22,806 nt of DNA from IMG/VR virus record IMGVR_UViG_3300043539_000499, positions 1 to 22,806 of that record; one strand, written 5' to 3'. Below, in pieces: positions 13,235 through 20,106 of the stretch; position 1 is the stretch's first letter, and each line of letters begins with the position of its first letter. The stretch comes from a virus. The notes beneath the pieces were generated by a model. The model was not told where the DNA came from, did no database searches, and saw only the letters and a list, made by a program, of their open reading frames with translations. Position numbers and translations under genes: made by a program.

Positions 13235-14335
13235 TTATAGTGTAGGTAATTCGTCGTAGTTCATCTCATCACTCATTACGCCAATTACGTAGTTAGTTGA
13301 TTCGGACTCTTGTAAGGCTGTTTGTTTTTTACTGGTATCACTGTGCTTATTAAACCAAGGAATCGGAGTTGATTTAGGCGCAGGGCTAGTGTAACGTATA
13401 CCGATTTGTTTTAGTGCATCTACGGCGGTATAATCAACAAAATCTTTCAAGATGTTAGCGTTTAAACCAATAACTGGGCCCATTTTGAACAAATAATCGG
13501 CCCATGCTTTCTCTTCGCAAATAACGTCTAGGTACATTTGATACACCTCAGCTTCGCATTCTTGTTTAATAGCAGCAAAGCGTGGATCTTCTTTAATCAC
13601 TTGATTGATCAAGAACGCTGTCCATTCTTTGTGTAGTAATTCATCTTGTAGAATTAAACTGATAATATTACCATTACCAATAAAGATACGATTTTCCACC
13701 ATAGCCAAACTTGTGGCAAATGATACCATAAAGCGGAATGCTTCTAGGCCGTAACTAGCATGTAGGGCTAGCCAAATAGCTTTAATATGTTCTGTTTCGC
13801 TAACTTTAATGCCGAGTTCAGCTTGACAGTTAATCACATGCAATTTGTCATAGTAGTTGCCAATGGTTGATGCCATGCTGACAATTTCTTGTGTATCATG
13901 AATTGTATTAAACACATCTTTAGGCACATTATAGATATTACGAATAATGTGGCTGTAGCTCTTACTGTGAATGTTAGTTTCAAAGAAGCTCCAATTACTA
14001 ATAAGTGCTTCTAGTTCTGGAATACTTACCACAGGACCAAACACCTGATTAGGTGCGCGGCCTTGCAGGCTGTCTAGGGCTGTTTGACGTAACAAGTTAC
14101 TAGTAAAGATATGTTTGACTGCATCGCTGGCACTTTTAAAATCATTGGCATCTTTACTTAGGCTAATCTCTTCTGGTTGCCAAAAGAAACCACGTGCTGT
14201 AGCTTCATAATCTGCAATCTTGTTATACTTAACTTCTTCAAAGCGTTGCACTGTTACTGGACCTGCCGGATCCAAAAACATCTTACGTTGTAGATAGTTA
14301 GTTGGCTTACTTAGGTTATACTGTGCTTTACTCAT
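13235..14335 (-). CDS. nrdB: Class Ia ribonucleoside-diphosphate reductase, small (beta) subunit
   Basis: 366 residues matching E. coli NrdB. Diiron ligands are Asp88 (TALDSLQGR), Glu119 and His123 (FFETNIHSKSYSH), Glu198 (GLEAFRF), Glu232 and His235 (QDELLH). Tyr127 corresponds to the radical-bearing Tyr122. The C-terminal tail has Tyr349 (TNYVIG), equivalent to Tyr356 in radical transfer, and ends in a NrdA-binding peptide (NYDELPTL). One oddity is that the first Glu and His ligands are separated by three residues (E-T-N-I-H) where E. coli has two (E-T-I-H). The gene begins immediately after the nrdA stop (TAA then ATG). Its product makes dNTPs for phage replication together with NrdA and the glutaredoxin. 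Confidence 0.97.
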   Translation of the reverse strand: MSKAQYNLSKPTNYLQRKMFLDPAGPVTVQRFEEVKYNKIADYEATARGFFWQPEEISLSKDANDFKSASDAVKHIFTSNLLRQTALDSLQGRAPNQVFGPVVSIPELEALISNWSFFETNIHSKSYSHIIRNIYNVPKDVFNTIHDTQEIVSMASTIGNYYDKLHVINCQAELGIKVSETEHIKAIWLALHASYGLEAFRFMVSFATSLAMVENRIFIGNGNIISLILQDELLHKEWTAFLINQVIKEDPRFAAIKQECEAEVYQMYLDVICEEKAWADYLFKMGPVIGLNANILKDFVDYTAVDALKQIGIRYTSPAPKSTPIPWFNKHSDTSKKQTALQESESTNYVIGVMSDEMNYDELPTL

Positions 14336-16654
14336 TTATAATTTGCAGCTTTCGCAGCCCTCTTCATCATCATAATCTATTGGTGCCATTGTTGGCGCTA
14401 CTTCTGCAACCATCTTACTACCTTGTTTATTAATCAAGCTATAGTAGAATGTTTTAATGCCCCATAGCTGTGCCTGCATTAAATTCTTAGCAATCAATGT
14501 AGTGGGCACCTTACGATCCGCAAAGTGTGCCGGATTGTAAAATGTGTTAGTGCTGATACTTTGATCCACATAGGCCGCTAGTACTGCCGCAGTTTTTAAG
14601 TATGCTGAACAATCTTTTTGTTCCCACATGAGTTGATATTTATTCTTTAACTTATGATATTCCGGAACAACCTGTGTGAATGAGCCAGCTTTTGATTCTT
14701 TAACTGAAATTAAACTCATAGGCATTTCAATACCATTGGTTGAGTTAATAACAACACTGCTTGACTCTACAGGAGCAATAGCCATTAAGGTAGCATTGCG
14801 TACACCATATGATCTCATATCACTACGTAGTTGTTCCCAATCAAGTTCTGGTGTAAAGTCAGCAAGTTCATTAACACCATCTGCACGATTCTCCCAAGGA
14901 AACTGTCCTTGACCGTAACGTGTTTTTGCAGAATCTAAACATGGGCCACGTTCTTTAGCAAGTTCGACTGTGGCTTCTGTTAAGTAGAATGCTTGATGTT
15001 CCATCCAACTTTTAACTTCTTGTAGGGCATCGCTATCGCCGTATTGTAAACTACGTTTAGCATGCCAATAGGCCAAGTTAGTAATACCAATACCCAAGGG
15101 TTGTAGCTCATCGTTTGACAATTGGCTTTGTATGCTTAAGAAATCTTGATAGTCCAAAATGTTACATAAACTACGTTGCAGGATACGGCAAGCACGACGC
15201 ATGTCTTCTGGATTGCGGAAAGCACCCCAATTTATACTACCAAGTGTACACAGGGCAATGCGACCAGTTGGATCATCTAAGCGTTTGAATGGCTTAGTGG
15301 GTAGTAAAATCTCGCAACACAGATTACTTTGATAGATGGTATGATATTCTGGATCAAATGGTCCTTGCTTCATAACGTTATCAATAAACACTAGATAGAT
15401 ACGACCTGTATCTGTACGTTCTTTTAAAATGCCGCCTTTAAATACTTCTTCGGCTGACATTGTTTTCTTACGTAGGTTTTTTTGTTTCTCGTACTTAACA
15501 TACAATTCTTCAAACAATTCAGTATTAGTGTAAAATGCTTCGTATAAGTCAGGTACTTCGTTAGGATCAAAGAATGTAATATTTTCTTTATTTTTAAAAC
15601 GACGCCAAAAGAAAGCACTTAGTACAACACCGTAGTCCATATGACGTACACGGGTTTCTTCTGTACCTTGATTGTTTTTAAGTACAATTAAATCATCAAA
15701 CTGATGATGCCAAATTGGGTAGAATACAGTTGCACTAGCATTACGTATGCCGCCTTGGCTACAACTACGTAAATCACCAAACCATTTTTTCAAGAACGGA
15801 ATCATACCCGTATGTTGTATTTCGCCGCCACGTATAGGTGATCCTAAACTACGTAAGCGACCGATTTCTAAACCAATGCCAGCACGTTTACTAGCATACT
15901 TGGCCATCATTTCACCTGATGCAAATATACTGTCTAGGTCGTCGTCCGCTTTGATCAATACACATGAACTAAATTGTTTAGTTGGTGTGCCTAAGCCGGC
16001 GAGAACAGGCGTTGCTAGTGTAAACAAACTGTCACTGGCGCAATTATAGTATTCTTTGATAAAACGCATACGTGCGCTACCAGGTTCTTCTTTATGGAAT
16101 ACTGTTGCTGCCGCGACTATATAACGTATCTGCGGAGTTTCGTAAATCTGTTTAGTAGCACGATTGCGTACTAGATATTTTTCAATTAGCTGTTCAATGG
16201 CCGCATATGAATATGTTTCGTCTTTGGTATGATCAACAAACGAATCCATTTTGTCCCATTCTTCTTCACTATACCACTCAAGTAGTTCATTAGTGTATAA
16301 GCCCGTTGCTACATTCTTTTTAACAATTTCGTATAGACGAGGAACTTCATAATCACCGTAGACGTCTTTGCGCAACATACTTAGACGTTGCTTACCTGCT
16401 ACGTATTGATAGTTTGTGTGCCCTATATCTGGATTGTGTTCGATGTCAATAAGATCAACAATAGCACGAAGTGTAATTTCGTCAATTTCACGTGTGCTAA
16501 TGCCATCATAAAAGTGTGGCTGTGCTTTGATTTCAATCATTGATTGACTTACGTCTGCGATTCCAGCACATACTTTTGTAATCTGGGCTTGCCATTTATC
16601 TACTGCTAACGGGGCGCGGCTACCGCTACGTTTTATTACTTGAATGATACTCAA
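14336..16654 (-). CDS. nrdA: Class Ia ribonucleoside-diphosphate reductase, large (alpha) subunit
   Basis: 772 residues, slightly longer than E. coli NrdA. An N-terminal ATP-cone (about 1-95, IQVIKRSGSRAPL) implies allosteric activity control. Catalytic residues are in place: Cys231 (SSCVL) and Cys469 (ALCTLGSINWG) as the redox pair, Asn444, Cys446 and Glu448 in SNLCCEIL as the radical-chemistry site, and Tyr737-Tyr738 (KTFYYS) on the radical path. The C-terminus EGCESCKL carries the CxxC that is re-reduced by glutaredoxin or thioredoxin. The start codon is TTG (16652-16654 on the minus strand), with GAGG about 9 nt upstream; no ATG exists in the first 38 codons, and the TTG start matches the family N-terminus. 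It opens the operon nrdA-nrdB-grx-Sm-like. Confidence 0.97.
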   Translation of the reverse strand: MSIIQVIKRSGSRAPLAVDKWQAQITKVCAGIADVSQSMIEIKAQPHFYDGISTREIDEITLRAIVDLIDIEHNPDIGHTNYQYVAGKQRLSMLRKDVYGDYEVPRLYEIVKKNVATGLYTNELLEWYSEEEWDKMDSFVDHTKDETYSYAAIEQLIEKYLVRNRATKQIYETPQIRYIVAAATVFHKEEPGSARMRFIKEYYNCASDSLFTLATPVLAGLGTPTKQFSSCVLIKADDDLDSIFASGEMMAKYASKRAGIGLEIGRLRSLGSPIRGGEIQHTGMIPFLKKWFGDLRSCSQGGIRNASATVFYPIWHHQFDDLIVLKNNQGTEETRVRHMDYGVVLSAFFWRRFKNKENITFFDPNEVPDLYEAFYTNTELFEELYVKYEKQKNLRKKTMSAEEVFKGGILKERTDTGRIYLVFIDNVMKQGPFDPEYHTIYQSNLCCEILLPTKPFKRLDDPTGRIALCTLGSINWGAFRNPEDMRRACRILQRSLCNILDYQDFLSIQSQLSNDELQPLGIGITNLAYWHAKRSLQYGDSDALQEVKSWMEHQAFYLTEATVELAKERGPCLDSAKTRYGQGQFPWENRADGVNELADFTPELDWEQLRSDMRSYGVRNATLMAIAPVESSSVVINSTNGIEMPMSLISVKESKAGSFTQVVPEYHKLKNKYQLMWEQKDCSAYLKTAAVLAAYVDQSISTNTFYNPAHFADRKVPTTLIAKNLMQAQLWGIKTFYYSLINKQGSKMVAEVAPTMAPIDYDDEEGCESCKL

Positions 16655-16720
16655 TTTGATAACCTCGTAATTTAGTACTGCTCTAAATTTGTATTGTTGA
16701 TTGTTGTGTTGTATTTACTT

Positions 16721-16748
16721 ATACTATACAGTGTACATAATATTTCAA
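16721..16748 (-). promoter_or_regulatory. Sigma70-like promoter of the nrd operon
   Basis: Minus strand TTGAAA (16743-16748), 16-bp spacer, TAGTAT (16721-16726), in a very AT-rich leader of about 60 nt before nrdA. Alternative -10 registers exist in the same TATAGTATAAG run. A poor late-like GTAAATA follows at 16712-16718. Confidence 0.6.
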
Positions 16749-16766
16749 CTTTTTGCAAGTTTTATA

Positions 16767-17357
16767 TTAGATAAATGTCTTTATATAATAGTTAAATGTA
16801 GCATCGACACCACTAGTTGTAGTATAGGTTAATATCGCTGCATTAACATCGCTTTGAAATCCTAATACAACTCCGGTGTCAGCTGTTTCAACATAATCAT
16901 CTTCGTACAATGATGTGCCTAACAGCTCAGTGACTTTAAGTGTACCAACTCGTGAAGTTGAGCCACGAATAATAGTATAATCAATTGTGCGAGAAGAAAG
17001 TGATTCGAATGTTATAGTAGTATTAGCAGCAACTAGTGTATTGCCTGGAAATGTAAATGTATGCAATGCAACATTTGCTTCTAAACTATTAAGTTCAGAC
17101 TGAATAGAAGTAATGTTTGCTGTCATGTTAGCAACATTACCTTGTAATGCTTCAATAAGGGCTAACTCACTATATATAGTTTGAGTAGTAAGGATTTCGG
17201 TCATACCGACTACAGGTGCGCCCTCAGCCAATGTGCCATTCCCAATAAACAATCGTTGTTCATCAATCGACCAACCTAGTTCAGCCGAGCTAAGTTGTGG
17301 TAAATTTTCTTGCAGTCCTCTGCGGATTTGTATTTTGGAGATTTGGGTTACAGCCAT
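16767..17357 (-). CDS. Tail appendage-type protein (Mtd-like N-terminal domain)
   Basis: 196 residues. The N-terminus ISKIQIRRGLQENLPQLSSAELGWSIDEQRLFIGNG (6-41) follows the pattern K-I-Q-x-R-R-G, L-P-x-L, E-x-G-x-x-x-D-x-x-x-L-F-I-G that recurs in phage tail fibre and receptor-binding proteins, including the major tropism determinant N-terminal domain. A short coiled coil (about 62-97) probably trimerises it, and the last 95 residues are beta-rich (TFPGNTLVAANTTITFESL). It likely forms or attaches part of a tail fibre or baseplate appendage. It has its own late promoter and an AGGATA ribosome site, consistent with late expression. Confidence 0.72.
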   Translation of the reverse strand: MAVTQISKIQIRRGLQENLPQLSSAELGWSIDEQRLFIGNGTLAEGAPVVGMTEILTTQTIYSELALIEALQGNVANMTANITSIQSELNSLEANVALHTFTFPGNTLVAANTTITFESLSSRTIDYTIIRGSTSRVGTLKVTELLGTSLYEDDYVETADTGVVLGFQSDVNAAILTYTTTSGVDATFNYYIKTFI

Positions 17358-17380
17358 ATTAATATCCTATCTATATTTTA

Positions 17381-17388
17381 TATTTAGC
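17381..17388 (-). promoter_or_regulatory. Late promoter GCTAAATA
   Basis: A late-promoter variant covering the stop codon of the exonuclease gene and lying 23 nt before the tail-appendage gene. Confidence 0.6.
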
Positions 17389-18067
17389 TGAGATTATAAT
17401 ACTGCTCCACTCTTTTCAACCAACGTTCAGTCCACATATCCCATTCAGCGCCTTCAACTGTCCAAGTTTGGTATTGGAAGTCTTGACTGCACATTAGAAT
17501 AACACCCTGTCGAATGTCTGTTCCGTGAGTTTCGTTATGTGCTAGTCCATAGGCACATAATTGAAGGAAATAGTCCTGAACCCACTCTGTTTTCTTAGGT
17601 TTATTAGTCTGTTTGTAGTCTAAAATAGCCGGTTTACCTTTGTGTACACCACAAGCGTCAGTTGTACCAGCATACAGTCCACTAACGTATAAAGGCACTT
17701 CAATACCCCATACTTCATCTACATGCACCAATCCTTCCTCTACAATCTTTTGTGCCATCTTGTGGCTTTGTATACTGTAGGGATTAGTACCGGGTTCGCC
17801 CATTTGACGATTGTTCTGCACATAGTCTTCTAACCACTTGTGCATACGTGTTCCACGATTAGCGGCTTCTGTAGTGATTTCCTGTGCTTTCTTTTCGCCA
17901 ACTGACTTCCGCCAGTTTTCTAAGGCTAACTTAGCTTCAGGTGGTTTTGTCTTGTCTAAGATTGTTGTTACTGAAGGAACCTTACTACCATCTGGTAAAC
18001 TGTAAAGTCTTTTTCCATTCTCGCTCTGGCGATTAATGGGTGTGTAATCATATTTTTGTATAAGCAT
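17384..18067 (-). CDS. PD-(D/E)XK family exonuclease (RecB/MGME1-like)
   Basis: 227 residues. After an N-terminal platform (YSLPDGSKVPSVTTILDKTKP, helical residues 42-70) the motifs run RGTRMHKWLE (His76), WGIEVPLY (Glu123), GTTDACG (Asp137), ILDYKQT (Asp150, Lys152) and a helix with QLCAYG (Gln169). This is the complete active-site set of RecB-like and mitochondrial MGME1-like nucleases, which cut single-stranded DNA using metal ions. The role is probably in phage DNA recombination, repair or host DNA degradation. Spacing to neighbours is 17 bp or less. The ribosome site is weak. Confidence 0.85.
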   Translation of the reverse strand: MLIQKYDYTPINRQSENGKRLYSLPDGSKVPSVTTILDKTKPPEAKLALENWRKSVGEKKAQEITTEAANRGTRMHKWLEDYVQNNRQMGEPGTNPYSIQSHKMAQKIVEEGLVHVDEVWGIEVPLYVSGLYAGTTDACGVHKGKPAILDYKQTNKPKKTEWVQDYFLQLCAYGLAHNETHGTDIRQGVILMCSQDFQYQTWTVEGAEWDMWTERWLKRVEQYYNLS

Positions 18068-18084
18068 ACTATTAGTATATAAGG

Positions 18085-19125
18085 TTAATTGTCAAAGGTC
18101 AAAGAAAATTGTTGCCTAAATTCTTCAGATCGAATATATTCCGAATTACGCTGTAATCTAGGTTTAAGTTGATTGTATATACTCTCAATATCCAATGTCA
18201 TTAAACGATCAACTTGTGCTATAACTGCTAGTAATCGCAATCTATTATCTACTAGAGTATCATAACTATGATCAATAATATCATCAAATGTATCAATGCC
18301 GATATCTCGTAAAAATTGTACTGCGCCGGCGGCAGCAACTAATATGAATAATTGCCCAGCAACAATTGGTTTAAATGTTTTTTCACTGAGCATAGAGAAT
18401 TTTCCATTTATAGTAGTTTCAGTGACTAGATTAATATATGTTTCTAAATATGCTGGATGATCGATAGTTATATCAATCTTAGTATGTTGATCCCTGTCTG
18501 TAAATTTAAATTTAGCTGGTAATTGTGCAAATTTATTATTTTCTTCGTCGGTTAATCGGAATTCATCGAAATTATTACACGAAATATTATCATCTCGATT
18601 GCCATAACTAAACACCATATCATTAAAATACGGTTTATGTGCAAGTTGTAAATACACCCATTTTCTATGCTGCCAAGGCATGCCGTTTAAGCAACTAAGT
18701 TTATATTTTTTAGGCTGTTGAGAAAAATTATAATTTTTAAAATTACCATCTATAGCATGCGGCGCACTTGCCCATACTGTCCAAAACGGAAAAAATTTTA
18801 TATGTGTATTGGCAGGCGGATGATTACAATAGGTAAATTCTCCCGTTAATAGATAAAATGGTACAGTTAAATTTAATTGTAAAATATTTTGATATAATTG
18901 ATTAGAATCTACAATATGTCCGGATGAATCAAAGATTATATGACCGAGATGATTTTCAATTATTGATCTAGCAGCCGGACTAAGGTCAACCCCGCCGGCA
19001 GTAAAATCAAAGACATCTATTGATACTATTAAACTGCCATCAGGTACATAGCGTGTTGTAATGTATTCTACATAACGATCACTGAATTCAGTAAGTGTAT
19101 GGTTGGCGTTTAATCGATAAATCAT
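18085..19125 (-). CDS. Putative glycosyltransferase-like phage protein
   Basis: 346 residues. The C-terminal third contains MLSEKTFKPIVAGQLFILVAAAGAVQFLRDIGIDTFDDIIDHSYD (about residues 244-289). The S-E-K-T-F-K-P-I-x-x-G-Q-x-F-I-x-x-x-x-x-G-x-x-x-x-L-R-x-x-G-I-x-T-F order resembles the nucleotide-sugar binding segment of phage and GT10-type glycosyltransferases. A central segment PKKYKLSCLNGMPWQHRKWVYLQL has the length and Asn-Gly pattern often seen before it. It could modify phage DNA or virion proteins, or host surface sugars. The assignment rests on pattern resemblance only. The start overlaps the upstream stop as ATGA. Confidence 0.5.
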   Translation of the reverse strand: MIYRLNANHTLTEFSDRYVEYITTRYVPDGSLIVSIDVFDFTAGGVDLSPAARSIIENHLGHIIFDSSGHIVDSNQLYQNILQLNLTVPFYLLTGEFTYCNHPPANTHIKFFPFWTVWASAPHAIDGNFKNYNFSQQPKKYKLSCLNGMPWQHRKWVYLQLAHKPYFNDMVFSYGNRDDNISCNNFDEFRLTDEENNKFAQLPAKFKFTDRDQHTKIDITIDHPAYLETYINLVTETTINGKFSMLSEKTFKPIVAGQLFILVAAAGAVQFLRDIGIDTFDDIIDHSYDTLVDNRLRLLAVIAQVDRLMTLDIESIYNQLKPRLQRNSEYIRSEEFRQQFSLTFDN

Positions 19126-19478
19126 TTGGTAATATGATCACGTTTAATTTCTCTAACTGGATCATCAAGTAATTCAGCTAGTGTATTTTTAATAGTAACT
19201 CTCTTGTGGCCAATGTCTCTAATATGTAATGCACGTTGGCCAATTTCGTCTAGTGGCAATCCGTCTATACGATTCTTTTTAAAGTCATCTTCTAACGACC
19301 ACACATATCTATGATGATCGATTAATTCAACTATTAGTTGATGTTGTAGATCTAAATTAACTTCTTGCATTTGTTCTATATAAAAATCAAGTTCTTCTTG
19401 GTTGGCACCTTGAGTTTTTTCATATTTAACTACAGCAATAGTGTATCTATCCACTATTTCAATCACTGGAAATTTCAT
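19122..19478 (-). CDS. Small helical protein, unknown function
   Basis: 118 residues, MKFPVIEIVDRYTIAVVKYE at the start and then almost entirely helical, charged sequence (EELDFYIEQMQEVNLDLQHQLIVELIDHHRYVWSLEDD). It has no membrane segment and no known family. The gene lies directly before, and overlaps by ATGA, the putative glycosyltransferase, so the two are probably translated together. An ACTAAATA late promoter sits exactly 5 nt before the ATG and no Shine-Dalgarno sequence is present. Confidence 0.65.
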   Translation of the reverse strand: MKFPVIEIVDRYTIAVVKYEKTQGANQEELDFYIEQMQEVNLDLQHQLIVELIDHHRYVWSLEDDFKKNRIDGLPLDEIGQRALHIRDIGHKRVTIKNTLAELLDDPVREIKRDHITK

Positions 19479-19483
19479 AGTAA

Positions 19484-19491
19484 TATTTAGT
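19484..19491 (-). promoter_or_regulatory. Late promoter ACTAAATA, leaderless
   Basis: Five bases lie between the last A of the motif and the ATG at 19478. With T4 late spacing the first transcribed base is the A of the start codon. Confidence 0.7.
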
Positions 19492-19505
19492 ACATAAATA
19501 TCAGA

Positions 19506-19658
19506 CTATATAGTAAATATTCTATCTAATACTGCTTGTTTTTGTTCGTTGGTATAATTGTACCACTCAACTACTTCATCGGTTGTTCTGTTACAACCTC
19601 GACATACATCATTGATTAATTGGCAAACGCCGACACATGGGCTTTCAACTTCTTCCAT
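19506..19658 (-). CDS. DUF1289-type small cysteine protein
   Basis: A complete 50-residue reading frame, small enough to be overlooked. It reads SPCVGVCQLINDVCRGCNRT at residues 6-25, matching the DUF1289 pattern S-P-C-x-x-x-C-x-(loop)-C-x-G-C-x-R-T, then DEVVEWYNYTNEQKQAVLDRI, the usual E-I-x-x-W and helix. Four cysteines (8, 12, 19, 22) could bind zinc or an iron-sulfur centre. The function of this family is not established. The ATG overlaps the iscU C-terminal fragment stop (TAATG), so it is translated together with IscU and forms an Fe-S-linked module with it. The family call is based on the motif. Confidence 0.8.
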   Translation of the reverse strand: MEEVESPCVGVCQLINDVCRGCNRTTDEVVEWYNYTNEQKQAVLDRIFTI

Positions 19659-19927
19659 TATTGTTTATTCCTGTAATCGTTTATTGCAGCTTTAATAGCA
19701 TCTTCTGCCAATACACTGCAATGTATTTTAACTGGCGGTAATGCAAGTTCTTCTGCTATTGCTGAATTTTTAATTGTTGATGCTTCATCTAAGGTCATAC
19801 CTTTAAGCAGTTCTGTTACTAGACTAGAACTAGCAATTGCTGAACCACATCCGTATGTTTTGAACTTTGCATCAATTATAATACCGTCTTCGACTTGAAT
19901 TTGTAACTTCATGACGTCGCCTGTCAT
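19658..19927 (-). CDS. iscU: IscU Fe-S scaffold, C-terminal part (separate reading frame)
   Basis: 89 residues from the ATG at 19927, beginning MTGDVMKLQIQ and continuing as the rest of IscU. It carries Asp4 (Asp39 of E. coli), Cys27 in KTYGCGSAIASSSLVTE (Cys63), the LPPVK chaperone-recognition motif at 63-67, and His69-Cys70 (His105-Cys106). Length and order match the family except that residues 1-37, including the Cys37 ligand, are encoded in the preceding frame. The start overlaps the stop of that frame as ATGA, the same coupling used by many gene pairs here. If made as two chains, they would have to assemble to rebuild the Fe-S site. An upstream TTG (19933) is an alternative start. It overlaps the DUF1289 start. 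Confidence 0.88.
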   Translation of the reverse strand: MTGDVMKLQIQVEDGIIIDAKFKTYGCGSAIASSSLVTELLKGMTLDEASTIKNSAIAEELALPPVKIHCSVLAEDAIKAAINDYRNKQ

Positions 19928-20040
19928 CCGCAAGCTGGGGCACCGACGATTCCGGTCCCAACTTGCGCATTCTCCTTGTCTAAAGATCCCACATTTCTAG
20001 GATTTTCGTAGTGATCTAACACAGCAGTTGAATATGCCAT
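19924..20040 (-). CDS. iscU: IscU Fe-S scaffold, N-terminal part (38 residues)
   Basis: This frame encodes the first 38 residues of IscU: MAYSTAVLDHYENPRNVGS at the start and GTGIVGAPACG at the end, where Cys37 is the first cluster ligand at exactly the E. coli position. It stops at TGA (19924-19926) directly after GGA. In intact iscU the next codon would be GAC, which is found 8 nt further on, in the frame of the C-terminal part. The two parts together make a complete IscU with nothing missing. The insert relative to an intact gene is 8 nt (ATGACAGG, or an equivalent register). A clear AGGAGAG ribosome site lies 4 nt before the ATG, and an overlapping early/late promoter pair precedes it. 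The 70 nt at 19911-19980 are about 60% G+C, far above the rest of the window. Confidence 0.88.
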   Translation of the reverse strand: MAYSTAVLDHYENPRNVGSLDKENAQVGTGIVGAPACG

Positions 20041-20067
20041 AATACTCTCCTATAATAGTATACTAAT

Positions 20068-20096
20068 ATACTATACTATTTATAGTGGTAGGTCAA
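20068..20096 (-). promoter_or_regulatory. Sigma70-type promoter of the iscU operon
   Basis: Minus strand TTGACC (20091-20096), 17-bp spacer, TAGTAT (20068-20073). The late consensus TATAAATA (20077-20084) lies inside the spacer, so early and late polymerases would compete for the same place. Confidence 0.72.
20077..20084 (-). promoter_or_regulatory. Late promoter TATAAATA of the iscU operon
   Basis: A perfect late consensus inside the spacer of the sigma70-type promoter; the leader to the iscU ATG is about 30 nt. Confidence 0.8.
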
Positions 20097-20106
20097 TGTG
20101 TTTTAG

